Below are positions 51,204-62,278 of a DNA stretch of 64,000 nt, one piece after another. The position numbers and the translations under genes are program-made. The first letter of the stretch is position 1. Every line of letters begins with the position of its first letter. The notes beneath the pieces are model-generated. The model worked only from the letters and a program-made list of their open reading frames with translations, was not told the DNA's origin and did no database searches. This DNA comes from Lysobacter sp. yr284 (GTDB lineage Bacteria; Pseudomonadota; Gammaproteobacteria; Xanthomonadales; Xanthomonadaceae): positions 1 through 64,000 of the forward strand of contig NZ_FNPT01000003.1 in the NCBI RefSeq assembly GCF_900107375.1. The letters run 5' to 3'.

Positions 51204-54200
51204 GTGACTTCCCGTCTTCCCGTTGCCCTGGCCGGCTTGATGCTGGCCCTGCCGATCGGCCTGGCCGCGGTCGGCCAGCCCGCTTCCCGTCAAACCCCGA
51301 TCCGCGGCGACGTCACCGCGCCGCCGCCGGCGCCGCTGCTGGTCGCGCGCGAGGCCGAAACCCCGATCCGGCTCGAATCGGCGCGCATCGAGGCCGAACT
51401 CAGCGGCGGCCTGGCCCATACCGCGATCGAGCTGGTGTTCCGCAATCCCAACGGCCGCGTGCTCGAAGGCGAACTGCAGTTCCCGCTGGGCGAGGGCCAG
51501 CAGATCGACGGCTTCGCCCTGGACATCGACGGCCGCCTGCGGCCGGCGGTGCCGGTGCCCAAGGACAAGGGCCGCGAAGTGTTCGAGGCGATCGAGCGCC
51601 GCGGCGCCGACCCGGCCTTGCTGGAGCAGACCGCCGGCAACCAGTTCAAGCTGCGCATCTATCCGATCCCGGCCCAGGGCACGCGCCGGGTCCGGCTGGA
51701 ACTGCGCGAGGCGCTACGCCGCCACGACGGCCAATGGCGCTTCGAGCTGCCGCTGGCGTTCGCCGCCGACGCGCAGGCCTTCGACCTGCAACTGCGCAGC
51801 GCGGCCAAGCCGCAGGTGGACGGCGCCGGCGCCGACGCGCGGGTGAGTTCGCGCGGCGGCGGCTACACCCTGGCGCTGGCGCGCGCGCCGGCCGGCGGCC
51901 GGCTGGCGGTCAACGTGCCGGCCGCGACCGCGCCGCGCGCCTACGTCCAGGACCACGCCGGCGAGCGCTACTTCCTCGCCGAAGTGCCGCTGCGCGGCGC
52001 CAGCGCGCCGCGCACGCTTCCGGCGTCGGTGGCGGTGGTGTGGGACAGCTCGGCCTCCGGGCGCAAGCGCGACCACGCCAGCGAGCTGGCCTTGCTGGAC
52101 CGCTACTTCCGCCGCGCCGGCCGCATCGAGGCGAGCTTGATCCGGCTGCGCGACCGCGCCGAGCCGGCGCGCGCGTTCCAGATCGAGAACGGCGACTGGT
52201 CGGCGCTGCGGCGCGAACTGGAAAGCACGGTCTACGACGGCGCCACCGCCGCCGACAGCTGGCAGGCGCGCCCGCAAGTCGGCGAGTACCTGCTGTTCGG
52301 CGACGGCTTGTTCAACTACGGCGCCGGCGGCGTGCCGGCGCTGGCGCCGGGCCAGCGCCTGTACGCGCTGAACTCGGCCGGCGCCGATGCCGACGCCGCG
52401 CGCCTGGGCGCGCTGGCCCAGGCCCACGGCGGCCGCCTGCTGAGCTGGCAGCGCGCCGGCGAACTCGACCGCGTCGCCGCCGGATTGCTCGAAGAAGGCC
52501 CGCGCCTGCTCGCTGCGGACGCGCTCGGCGCCGACCAGATCGAAGTGCAGTCCGCGTTCCCCGACGACGGCCTGCTGCGCATTGCCGGCCGCCTGCGCGA
52601 CGCCCGCGCCGAGTTGCATCTGCGCGTGGCCGACGGCCGCGGCGAACGCACCGAGACGGTGAAGATCGGCGCCGACGCGCCGGCCTCCGCGTTCCCCGCG
52701 CGGCTGTGGGCGCGCTACGCCATCGCCCGGCTCGAAGCCGACCCCGACGCCAACCGCGCCGCGATCGCGCGCCTGGGCCAGGGCTTCGGCGTGGTCACCG
52801 GCGAAACCTCGCTGATCGTGCTCGACGACATCGCCGACTACGTGCGCTACGACATCGCCCCGCCGGACCGCCAGGACGAGTTCCGCCGGCTCAAGGCCGC
52901 CCAGGCCAGCGAGCGCGACAGCGTCCGCAAGGCCAGCCTGGACCGCGTCGCCGATCTGTACGCGCGGCGCATCGACTGGTGGCAGCGCGATTGGCCGAAG
53001 AACCCGCCCAAGGGCCTTGTGGCGCGCGTCAACGCCGCCGGCGAAGGCGGCTACGAACTGGACGACGAGCCGGGCGACGGCACGGTGCACTACGCCCCGC
53101 CGATGCCGATCGAGGCCGCGCCCGCCGACGCCGCTGCCCCCGCCGACGCCGCCGCGAGCCAGGCCGATTCGCTGCGGCGCCGCTCCGAGCAGCGCGCCGT
53201 GCGCGAGGAAGCGGTGTCGGCGCCGGCGGCGCCGGTCGCGATGGCGCCGCCGCCGGTGGCCGCGGCGCCGGCCGCGCAGGCGACCGCGCTGGAGACGATC
53301 GAGGTCACCGGCAGCCGTATCGCCGCCCCGGCGGAAGCCAAGGCCGGCGCCGCCGGCCCGGCCGAGCGCGCGGCGAGCATCGCCCTGCAGCCCTGGCAGC
53401 CCGATTCGCCCTACGCCCGCCGCCTGCGCGCCGCGCCGGTCGAGCAGGTCTATCGCCTGTACCTGGACGAGCGCGATTCGCACGCCGCCAGCACCGCGTT
53501 CTACCTCGACGTCGCCGACGTGCTCGAATCCAAGGGCCAGCGCGACCTGGCCCTGCGGGTGCTGTCGAACCTGGCCGAGCTGGACCTGGAGAACCGCCAC
53601 ATCCTGCGCGTGCTCGGCTATCGCCTGCTGCAGATCGGCGAGCCGAAGCTGGCGGTGCCGGTGTTCGAGCGGGTGCTGCGCCTGGCCGAGGAAGAGCCGC
53701 AGAGCTTCCGCGACCTCGGCCTGGCCTACGCCGCCGCCGGCCAGCCGCAGCGCGCGGTCGACAACCTCTACGAAGTGGCCCTGCGCGACTGGGACGCGCG
53801 TTTCCCCGGGATCGAGGAAATCGCCCTGGCCGAGCTCAACGCGATCGCCGCGGCGCATCCAGGCCAGACCGACCTGGGCCGGGTCGACCCGCGCCTGCGC
53901 CGCAACCTGCCGCTGGGCCTGCGCGCGGTGCTGAGCTGGGACAGCGACGACTCCGACATGGACTTGTGGGTGACCGACCCCAACGGCGAGAAGTGCTTCT
54001 ACGGCCACAAGCAGACCTTCCAGGGCGGCCGCATCACCGACGACTTCACCGGCGGCTACGGCCCCGAGGAGTTCTCGCTGCGCAAGCCCAAGCCGGGCAA
54101 GTACAAGGTCGAGGCCAACTTCTACGGCAGCCGCCAGCAACTGGTGACCGGCGCGACCACCTTGCAGCTGTGGCTGAGCACCGGGTTTGGCGGGGCGGGG

Positions 54201-54278
54201 CAGGTCGACCGCAAGGTCACCCTGCGGCTCAAGGACGCCCGCGACACGGTCCTGGTCGGCGAGTTCGAAGTGAAGTGA
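51204..54278 (+). CDS. VIT/VWA/TPR/DUF2135 exported protein with TonB-receptor-like VTGSRI motif
   Basis: A 1024-residue protein starting at GTG 51204, where AAGGAC precedes by 7 bases and the signal MTSRLPVALAGLMLALPIGLA begins; an ATG at 51123 in frame would bury that signal. A VIT domain (about 45-175) leads to a VWA-like domain with MIDAS DSSAS near 278, a long Ala/Pro-rich hinge, TPR-like helices near 760-880 (VRLYLDERDSHAASTAFYLDVAD) and a DUF2135 domain (LSWDSDDSDMDLWVTDPNGE). In the hinge, LETIEVTGSRIAAP near residues 695-707 resembles the N-terminal signature of the TonB receptors in this window. The family is linked to envelope and extracellular functions; its role is unknown. Confidence 0.82.
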   Translation: MTSRLPVALAGLMLALPIGLAAVGQPASRQTPIRGDVTAPPPAPLLVAREAETPIRLESARIEAELSGGLAHTAIELVFRNPNGRVLEGELQFPLGEGQQIDGFALDIDGRLRPAVPVPKDKGREVFEAIERRGADPALLEQTAGNQFKLRIYPIPAQGTRRVRLELREALRRHDGQWRFELPLAFAADAQAFDLQLRSAAKPQVDGAGADARVSSRGGGYTLALARAPAGGRLAVNVPAATAPRAYVQDHAGERYFLAEVPLRGASAPRTLPASVAVVWDSSASGRKRDHASELALLDRYFRRAGRIEASLIRLRDRAEPARAFQIENGDWSALRRELESTVYDGATAADSWQARPQVGEYLLFGDGLFNYGAGGVPALAPGQRLYALNSAGADADAARLGALAQAHGGRLLSWQRAGELDRVAAGLLEEGPRLLAADALGADQIEVQSAFPDDGLLRIAGRLRDARAELHLRVADGRGERTETVKIGADAPASAFPARLWARYAIARLEADPDANRAAIARLGQGFGVVTGETSLIVLDDIADYVRYDIAPPDRQDEFRRLKAAQASERDSVRKASLDRVADLYARRIDWWQRDWPKNPPKGLVARVNAAGEGGYELDDEPGDGTVHYAPPMPIEAAPADAAAPADAAASQADSLRRRSEQRAVREEAVSAPAAPVAMAPPPVAAAPAAQATALETIEVTGSRIAAPAEAKAGAAGPAERAASIALQPWQPDSPYARRLRAAPVEQVYRLYLDERDSHAASTAFYLDVADVLESKGQRDLALRVLSNLAELDLENRHILRVLGYRLLQIGEPKLAVPVFERVLRLAEEEPQSFRDLGLAYAAAGQPQRAVDNLYEVALRDWDARFPGIEEIALAELNAIAAAHPGQTDLGRVDPRLRRNLPLGLRAVLSWDSDDSDMDLWVTDPNGEKCFYGHKQTFQGGRITDDFTGGYGPEEFSLRKPKPGKYKVEANFYGSRQQLVTGATTLQLWLSTGFGGAGQVDRKVTLRLKDARDTVLVGEFEVK

Positions 54279-54306
54279 CCGCCGCGACGCGGCGGGGTCG
54301 GCTCTG

Positions 54307-54477
54307 TGTAGGAGCGGCGCAAGCCGCGACCGCGAAGCCGCCCGCCGCGTCGCGCATGCGAGGTCCGATCGCTCCCGCGCCGGCCCGCGATCCGCGCCCC
54401 GCCAAACTTGCGCGCGGGCTGCGGCCGCCCGCGCCGCGGCGGGCGAGGGCGCGGTCGCGGTTCGCGCCGCTCCTGCA
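54307..54477. repeat. REP-like inverted pair (GTAGGAGCGGCGCAAGCCGCGACC type)
   Basis: A 28-base copy at 54307-54334 recurs inverted at 54450-54477, with 25 of 28 positions paired. The copies are 115 bases apart and lie in the gap before prfB. This sequence type is common as extragenic palindromes in Xanthomonas and Pseudomonas relatives. It is distinct from families A and B. Confidence 0.8.
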
Positions 54478-54549
54478 GGGGCGGCGGGCCGCGCGGGGGC
54501 CTCGTGGCCTGCTAGAATCGCCGGTTCATCCGCACAAGCACACCCGGAC

Positions 54550-55678
54550 ATGATCGAACTCAATCCCGTCCGCCAGCGAATCGCCGACCTCAAGGGCCGG
54601 CTGGATTCGCTCAGGGGGTATCTTTGACTACGACGCCAAAGTCGAGCGTCTGGAAGAAGTAAACCGCGAGCTGGAAAGCCCCGACGTCTGGAACGACTCC
54701 GAACGGGCGCAGAACCTGGGCCGCGAGCGCGCCGCGCTGGAAAAGGTCGTCAACGGCATCCACACCCTGACCGAGGGCCTGGTCGGCGGTCTGGAGCTGC
54801 TGGAACTGGCCGAGATGGAGGACGACGAGTCCACCGCCCTGGCCGTGGTCGAGGACGTCGAGCGCTACGCCAAGGAAGTCGAGAAGCTCGAGTTCCGCCG
54901 CATGTTCTCCGGGCAGATGGACAGCGCGTTCGCGTTCGTCGACATCCAGGCCGGCGCCGGCGGCACCGAAGCCCAGGACTGGGCCGAAATCCTGCTGCGC
55001 ATGTACCTGCGCTGGGCCGAGTCGCGCGGCTGGAAGGCCGAGCTGATGGAAGTCAGCGGCGGCGACGTCGCCGGCATCAAGTCGGCCACCTTCCGCGTGG
55101 AAGGCGATTTCGCCTACGGCTGGCTCAAGACCGAGACCGGCGTGCACCGGCTGGTGCGCAAGTCGCCGTTCGACTCCGACAACCGCCGCCACACCAGCTT
55201 CACCTCGGTGTTCGTGTCGCCGGAAGTCGACGACAGGATCGACATCGAGATCAACCCGGCCGACCTCAAGACCGACGTCTACCGCTCCTCGGGCGCCGGC
55301 GGCCAGCACGTCAACAAGACCGAATCGGCGGTGCGCATCACCCACGTCCCCAGCGGGATCGTGGTGGCCTGCCAGACCGAGCGCAGCCAGCACGCCAACC
55401 GCGACCGCGCGATGAAGATGCTGGCGGCCAAGCTGTACGAGCTGGAAATCCAGAAGCGCAACGCCGAGCGCGATGCGGTCGAGGCGACCAAGTCCGACAT
55501 CGGCTGGGGCAGCCAGATCCGCAACTACGTGCTCGACCAGAGCCGGATCAAGGACCTGCGCACCGGCATCGAGCGCAGCGATACCCAGAAGGTGCTCGAC
55601 GGCGATCTCGACGAATTCGTCGAGGCCAGCCTCAAGGCCGGCCTGCAAGTGGGCTCGAAACGCAGCGACGCGGTGTAA
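54550..55678 (+). CDS. prfB: Peptide chain release factor 2 with programmed +1 frameshift
   Basis: The gene runs in two frames. The first 25 codons from ATG 54550 end at an in-frame TGA (54625-54627); after a +1 shift at CTT the second frame continues at GAC 54626 to 55678, giving 375 residues. The site has AGGGGG (54613-54618), then TAT CTT TGA C, the classical autoregulatory signal. The protein carries the class I GGQ motif in [19 protein letters not shown], and the tripeptide recognising UGA/UAA should lie in the core near [21 protein letters not shown]. Low RF2 lets ribosomes pause at the TGA and shift. lysS follows after a 316-base gap, as in many bacteria. Confidence 0.97.
54613..54627 (+). 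promoter_or_regulatory. prfB: RF2 programmed frameshift site
   Basis: AGGGGG acts as an internal anti-ribosomal-RNA element three bases before CTT, the slippery codon, which is followed by TGA and then C. Context matches the known prfB signal in every position I can check. Confidence 0.97.
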
Positions 55679-55818
55679 GCCGCGCGGCCGGAGGCGGCGA
55701 TGCCGTCTCCGGTCCGGCCTCGGGCGCCGCAGCGCGCCCGCGGCGTCTTCCGGCTTGCCGCGTCCGCCCCCGTCCGTTCCGTTGGCCCGCGCTGTTGCGC
55801 GCACTGCATGTCCCTCCC

Positions 55819-55864
55819 GCCGTCGTTCCCGCGAAAGCGGGAACCCAGGGCTTCACCGTGACAT
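55819..55864. repeat. Family A palindromic repeat, copy 3
   Basis: The hairpin GTTCCCGC-GAAA-GCGGGAAC is followed by CCAGGGCTTCACCGTGACA, a flank nearly identical to the one at 42402-42420. The rest of the 316-base gap 55679-55994 contains no recognisable gene. Confidence 0.75.
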
Positions 55865-55994
55865 CCTTTCGACGCGGATTCCCGATCCCGGCCCCGCCGG
55901 ATCGCCCGCCGCCCGCGGCCGGCATTTCGCGCACGCGTCGCGCGACTTCAGTAATCTGCCCCCTCACGCATCCCCCATCCGCATCGCCAAGACC

Positions 55995-57512
<1,518 letters not shown>

Positions 57513-57719
57513 GCCGGCCGCGGCGGCCCGCGCCGCACTGCGCGGGCCGTCGCCACGTCGCGCTGCGCGGACGCATCGGCCGCGCGAACGCGGGCCGTGC
57601 CCGCGCCGCAGCCGCGCCCATCGCAGCGCACGCGACCGGATCGGGGCATACTGCGGCGGTCCGCGCACTGGAGCCGATGCGGCCCAGGGCGCCCGGCCGC
57701 CACGTCGTGCACTATCGAC

Positions 57720-57743
57720 AACGGCCAGCCCCCGCTGGCCGTT
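57720..57743 (+). terminator. Hairpin after lysS, likely terminator
   Basis: AACGGCCAGC (57720-57729) and GCTGGCCGTT (57734-57743) pair perfectly around a CCCC loop. It lacks a proper T-run (CGCTTAT follows). The 409-base gap 57513-57921 otherwise shows no gene; promoter signals for rpfG should lie between this hairpin and the GTG at 57922. Confidence 0.5.
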
Positions 57744-57921
57744 CGCTTATCGGGTTTGCGTACAAAGCGTGATGAATGCCGCGCAATCGCTCATGGCTTC
57801 AGGTGAATGCCGGCCCACGCGGGGTGTGCCGGGACTTTCGGCGGCTGCTCCGGCACGGCGCGGCGGAGTATGCTCGCAGACCGGCAGCCGCAGGGGGCGG
57901 CCTCACTACGGGTACCGTTGA

Positions 57922-58980
57922 GTGAACGTCGTTATCGTCGATGACCAAGCGTCCGCCAGGACGATGCTGCGCCACATCATCGAGGACATTGCGTCCGAAC
58001 TGCAGGTGCACGACTTCGGCGAGCCCGAAGCCGCGCTGGCGTGGTGCGAGAGCCACCAGCCGGACCTGTTGCTGCTCGATTACCGCATGCCCGGCATCGA
58101 CGGCCTGGAGTTCGCCCGCCGTTTCCGCCGCCTGCCGATGCATCGCGACATCCCGATCATCCTGGTGACCGTGGTCGGCGACGAGCCGGTGCGCCAGGCC
58201 GCGCTGGAAGCCGGGGTGATCGACTTCCTGGTCAAGCCGGTGCGTCCGCGCGAACTGCGCGCGCGTTGCCGCAACCTGCTGGCGCTGCGCCAGCAGTCCG
58301 AGAACGTCAAGCAGCGCGCGCTGTCGCTGGAGCAGCGGCTGCTGTCGAGCATGCACGAGGTCGAGGAGCGCGAACGCGAGACCCTCTCGCGGCTGGCGCG
58401 GGCGATCGAGTTCCGCGACGCCGGCACCAGCGCCTACCTGGAGCGCATGGCCCACATCGCCGGCCTGATCGCCGAGCAGCTGGGCATGTTCGAGGACGAG
58501 ATCCGGGTCATCGAGATGGCCGCGCCGCTGCACGACATCGGCAAGATCGCCATCCCCGACGCGGTGCTGATGAAACCCGGCCCGCTGACCGAGGAGGAGA
58601 CGGCGATCATGCGCCGCCATCCCAAGATCGGCTACGAACTGCTCAGCGGCAGCCAGAACCGCTTCATCCAGGCCGGCGCGCTGATCGCGCTGCGCCATCA
58701 CGAACGCTACGACGGCTCGGGCTACCCGGACGGGCTGGTCGGCGAGGAAATTCCGCTGGAAGCGCGTATCGTGGCGGTGGCCGACGTGTTCGACGCGCTG
58801 ATCTCGCCGCGTCCGTACAAGAAGGCCTGGGACGTGGACGCGGCGCTGGGTTACCTGTACGCCCAGCGCGGCCGCCTGTTCGACCCGCGCTGCGTCGACG
58901 CCCTGATCCGCAGCCGTACCCGCCTGGACGAACTGTGCGCGCGTTTTTCCACGGTACCGAACAGGCCCGGCCTGGAGTAA
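57922..58980 (+). CDS. rpfG: DSF two-component response regulator with HD-GYP cyclic-di-GMP phosphodiesterase
   Basis: A 352-residue protein. A receiver domain (residues 1-125) has the phospho-acceptor Asp in [10 protein letters not shown] near 53 and a Lys in FLVKPV. The HD-GYP domain follows, with [10 protein letters not shown] and [14 protein letters not shown] carrying the metal-binding HD and the GYP signature, so cyclic-di-GMP hydrolysis is expected. It is the response regulator of the RpfC sensor. It starts at GTG, 57922. Its stop is 4 bases from the rpfC ATG, so the pair is co-transcribed. In Xanthomonas rpfC lies before rpfG, with rpfH between in some strains; here rpfG is first. Confidence 0.95.
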   Translation: MNVVIVDDQASARTMLRHIIEDIASELQVHDFGEPEAALAWCESHQPDLLLLDYRMPGIDGLEFARRFRRLPMHRDIPIILVTVVGDEPVRQAALEAGVIDFLVKPVRPRELRARCRNLLALRQQSENVKQRALSLEQRLLSSMHEVEERERETLSRLARAIEFRDAGTSAYLERMAHIAGLIAEQLGMFEDEIRVIEMAAPLHDIGKIAIPDAVLMKPGPLTEEETAIMRRHPKIGYELLSGSQNRFIQAGALIALRHHERYDGSGYPDGLVGEEIPLEARIVAVADVFDALISPRPYKKAWDVDAALGYLYAQRGRLFDPRCVDALIRSRTRLDELCARFSTVPNRPGLE

Positions 58981-58984
58981 ACCG

Positions 58985-61171
58985 ATGATCCGCCTGCTGA
59001 ACTGGTTCCGGTCCACGCTGTCCCAACGCGCGGACAGCGAGCACGGCCAGGCCTTCGTCCGCATCGCCGTGCTGTTCGTGGTGCTGGCCTACATGCTGGC
59101 GCGCGGCAGCGGCGGCGGCATGCCGGTCTACCAGTACAACAACGTGCTGCTGATGGTGGTCACCGGCTTCAGCGTCGGCGTGGTCCTGATCGGCTGGATC
59201 CTGGCCGCGCCCGGCCGCTCGCACCTGCGCCGGATCATCGGCATGTGCTCGGACTACGGCCTGATGGCCGCGGCGATGATCCACATCGGCGAGCCGCTGG
59301 CCTGGGTCTACGTGATCCTGATGTGGGTGACCATCGGCAACGGCCTGCGCTTCGGCACCGGCTACCTGTTCGGCGCGGTCGCGATGGCCCTGGCCAGCTT
59401 CGGCTCGGTGTTGTGGTTCAGCGACTACTGGCGCGGCAACCCGGTGCTCGGCATCGGCCTGGAGCTGGGCCTGGCGGCGATCCCGCTGTACCTCACCGGC
59501 CTGCTGCGCGCGCTGGTGCGCGCGACCGATGAGGCCAAGCGCGCCAACGAAGCCAAGAGCCGGTTCCTGGCCAACATGAGCCATGAGTTCCGCACCCCGC
59601 TCAACGGCCTGGCCGGCATGTCCGAACTGCTGGCGACCACGCGCCTGGACGCCGAGCAGCGCGAGTGCCTCAACACCATCCAGGCCTCGACCCGCAGCCT
59701 GCTGGCGCTGGTCGAGGACGTGCTCGACATCTCCGCGATCGAGGCCGGCAAGCTCAAGCTGAACCTCGCCGAGTTCTCGCCGCGCGAACTCATCGACGGC
59801 ATCGGCCTGATCCTGCAGCCGCAGGCGCGGGCCAAGCAACTGCGCTACGAGACCAGCGTCGCCGCCGACGTGCCGGCGCTGCTGCGCGGCGATGTCGGCC
59901 ATCTGCGCCAGGTCCTGCTCAACCTCACCGGCAACGCGGTCAAGTTCACCGACCACGGCAGCGTGCGGCTGGAGCTGGGCGTGGTCGGCCAGGCCGACGG
60001 CGGCGTGCGCCTGCGCTTCACCGTGACCGATACCGGCATCGGCATTCCGCTGGCGATGCGCCAGCGCCTGTTCGAAGCCTTCGAGCAGGCCGACGTCAGC
60101 CTGGCGCGCCGCTACGGCGGCACCGGCCTGGGCACCACCATCGCCAAGGGCCTGACCGAGGCCATGGGCGGCAGCATCGGCTTCGAGAGCACCGAACAGC
60201 GCGGCAGCCGGTTCTGGGTGGAGCTGCCGTTCCAGCGCGTGGCGGTGGTGCCCGAGCCGGCGCTGGCCGCGGCCGACGCGGTCGAGCGGACTCCGCGCAA
60301 CGATCCGGAAAACGTCATCGCGTTCTCCGATCCGTTCCTGCGCCATCGCGCGCGGGTGCGCAGCCTACAGGTGCTGGTCGCCGACGACCACGCCGCCAAC
60401 CGCATGGTGCTGCAACGGTTGTTGCAGAAGGCCGGCCATCGCGCGGTCTGCGTCGATGGCGGCGAGGATGTGTTGAACGCGCTGGCGGTCAGCGACTACG
60501 ACGCGGTGGTCGCCGACCTGCACATGCCCGGCATCAGCGGCCTGGACCTGCTGCGCGAACTGCGGGTGATGGAAGCCGGCAGCGGCCGGCGCACGCCGGT
60601 GGTGGTGCTCAGCGCCGACGTCACGCCCGATTCGATCCAGGCCTGCCAGCAGGCCGGGGCGCGCGCGTTTCTGGCCAAGCCGGTGTCGACCGTGCGCCTG
60701 CTCGATACGCTGGCCGAGATCGCGGCCACCGGCCGCATCGCCGCCGCTGCGCCGATGCCGGTGCGCGCGGAGGCCGCGTCGTCCGGGGCTCAGGACAACG
60801 GCTTCGATCCTTCGGTGCTCGACGAGCTCGGCAGCCTCGGCATGGGCGAGGGCTTCGAGCGCGAATTCGTCGCCCAGTGCCTGCGCGACGCCGACGGCTG
60901 CATCGTCGCCCTGGCCGACGCGGGCGAGCGCGGCCAGTGGGAACGCGTGCGCGAACACGGCCACGCGCTCAAGGGCGTGGCGAGCAATCTGGGGTTGGTC
61001 CGGCTCGCGGGCGCGGCCGGCGAGCTGATGCGGCTGCCGGACTGGCAGGTCGCTGCCGAGTGGCGGTCCCGGCAGAGTGCGTTGAACGAGCGTCTGGCCC
61101 AGGGCCGGGAAGCGCTCGAAGCACGCGAGCGGCAACGCCACGCGCGTGACGGCGACGAGCGCTCCCCCTGA
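58985..61171 (+). CDS. rpfC: DSF-sensing hybrid histidine kinase
   Basis: A 728-residue hybrid kinase. An N-terminal sensor with about five membrane segments (residues 22-175) receives DSF. The HisKA domain contains the phospho-acceptor H200 in [12 protein letters not shown], and the HATPase domain has [11 protein letters not shown] and [16 protein letters not shown] receiver domain has Asp511 in [10 protein letters not shown], and a C-terminal histidine-phosphotransfer domain has His660 in [13 protein letters not shown]. This full domain set is that of RpfC, which also binds and restrains RpfF. It ends 25 bases from the rpfF stop in a tail-to-tail arrangement. Confidence 0.95.
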   Translation: MIRLLNWFRSTLSQRADSEHGQAFVRIAVLFVVLAYMLARGSGGGMPVYQYNNVLLMVVTGFSVGVVLIGWILAAPGRSHLRRIIGMCSDYGLMAAAMIHIGEPLAWVYVILMWVTIGNGLRFGTGYLFGAVAMALASFGSVLWFSDYWRGNPVLGIGLELGLAAIPLYLTGLLRALVRATDEAKRANEAKSRFLANMSHEFRTPLNGLAGMSELLATTRLDAEQRECLNTIQASTRSLLALVEDVLDISAIEAGKLKLNLAEFSPRELIDGIGLILQPQARAKQLRYETSVAADVPALLRGDVGHLRQVLLNLTGNAVKFTDHGSVRLELGVVGQADGGVRLRFTVTDTGIGIPLAMRQRLFEAFEQADVSLARRYGGTGLGTTIAKGLTEAMGGSIGFESTEQRGSRFWVELPFQRVAVVPEPALAAADAVERTPRNDPENVIAFSDPFLRHRARVRSLQVLVADDHAANRMVLQRLLQKAGHRAVCVDGGEDVLNALAVSDYDAVVADLHMPGISGLDLLRELRVMEAGSGRRTPVVVLSADVTPDSIQACQQAGARAFLAKPVSTVRLLDTLAEIAATGRIAAAAPMPVRAEAASSGAQDNGFDPSVLDELGSLGMGEGFEREFVAQCLRDADGCIVALADAGERGQWERVREHGHALKGVASNLGLVRLAGAAGELMRLPDWQVAAEWRSRQSALNERLAQGREALEARERQRHARDGDERSP

Positions 61172-61196
61172 AACGCCGTCGGGGCGGACATGGCGG

Positions 61197-62057
61197 TTAC
61201 GCCGCCACGGCCCGGCGTTCCTGCGCGCGCACGATCCGGTCCATGGTCCGCAGCGCCTTGTCCGGCAGCGCCAGCGCGGTGTCGACCCACAGCTCGGTGA
61301 TCGCCATCAGTTCCTGGTAGCTGGTCGGCTGGGCGATCTGGCGCATCTTGTTCATCGCCAGCTGCGAGTGCGGCGAGCGCTGCTGGCGGCGGATCAGGTC
61401 GGCCACCGCCGCCTCGCCCTGGCCGCGCGGCACCAGCACGTCGACCACGCCCAGCCGGTGCATCTCCTGGCTGCTGAGCAGCGCGCCGTCCATGATCAGC
61501 TTCTCGGCCACGCGCGGGCTGACCCGCTTGCACAGGTACGAGTACGCGCCCATGCCCGGGAACAGGTCGAACACCACCTCAGGCAGGCCCATGTCGACGC
61601 CTTCCTCGGCGACGATGGTGTGGCACGACAGCGCCAGCTCCAGGCCGCCGCCGAGCGCGTCGCCCTGGACCAGGGCGATGGTGTGCACGTCGCCGCCGAG
61701 CCCGCCGTGGATGTGGTGGACGCCGTCGACGCAGCGGCGCGCATACGAAAGCAGGCGCTCGCGGTCCTGGCTGCGGATCAGGCGCGCGAACAGTTCCAGG
61801 TCGCCGCCCAGGTTGAACGCCGGCGCCGACGAGGCCAGCACCACATGGCGCAGTTCGCTCGGCGCCTGGCCTTCGCGCAGGCTGATCGAGGACAGGAACG
61901 CCCACATGTCTTCCATGAGCGGGGTGCGGAAGCACGGACGCACGCCGAGGCCGACGTCCTCGTGCATGTACAGCCAGTGCGCCAGTCCGTCGGGGGCGGA
62001 CTCGATGCGCAGGGTGGGGTAGGCGCGTGCGCGGTGCAGTTTTTCGATGGTGCTCAT
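61197..62057 (-). CDS. rpfF: DSF synthase, enoyl-CoA hydratase/thioesterase family
   Basis: A 286-residue crotonase-fold protein that makes cis-2-unsaturated fatty acid signals (DSF family) from 3-hydroxyacyl-ACP. The two catalytic glutamates of RpfF are at E140 (GGGLELALSCH) and E160 (GLPEVVFDLFPGMGA); the Xanthomonas pair is E141/E161. The ATG at 62057 is preferred because GAGGA stands 8 bases before it and MSTIEKL is the family N-terminus; the frame is open up to 62162 without similarity. It is transcribed in the same direction as rpfB and converges with rpfC. Confidence 0.95.
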   Translation of the reverse strand: MSTIEKLHRARAYPTLRIESAPDGLAHWLYMHEDVGLGVRPCFRTPLMEDMWAFLSSISLREGQAPSELRHVVLASSAPAFNLGGDLELFARLIRSQDRERLLSYARRCVDGVHHIHGGLGGDVHTIALVQGDALGGGLELALSCHTIVAEEGVDMGLPEVVFDLFPGMGAYSYLCKRVSPRVAEKLIMDGALLSSQEMHRLGVVDVLVPRGQGEAAVADLIRRQQRSPHSQLAMNKMRQIAQPTSYQELMAITELWVDTALALPDKALRTMDRIVRAQERRAVAA

Positions 62058-62160
62058 GGATGCGGTCCTCGGCGATGGCCGCCCGCAGGGCAGGGTGCGG
62101 TGGGCCGCGAGCGGCGATGGTTGGAGCCCACGCATCGATGCTACACCCCGATTCCGCCGC

Positions 62161-62190
62161 AAAAATAAAAGCCCCTCCGGAGAGGGGCTT
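62161..62190 (-). terminator. Rho-independent terminator of rpfB
   Basis: Read on the minus strand, AAGCCCCT (62183-62190) pairs with AGGGGCTT (62169-62176) around a six-base loop, followed by the T-rich TTTTATTTTT (62161-62170 on the plus strand as AAAAATAAAA). It stands about 90 bases past the rpfB stop and before the rpfF start, so rpfF should have its own promoter or depend on readthrough. Confidence 0.85.
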
Positions 62191-62278
62191 GCGCGGCTTC
62201 TTGCGTTGTTGGCTGCAGGACCGGGGCGTTGCGCGGGCTATTTTACCCGCACCAGGGCCCACCCATGCTCACGCGTCT

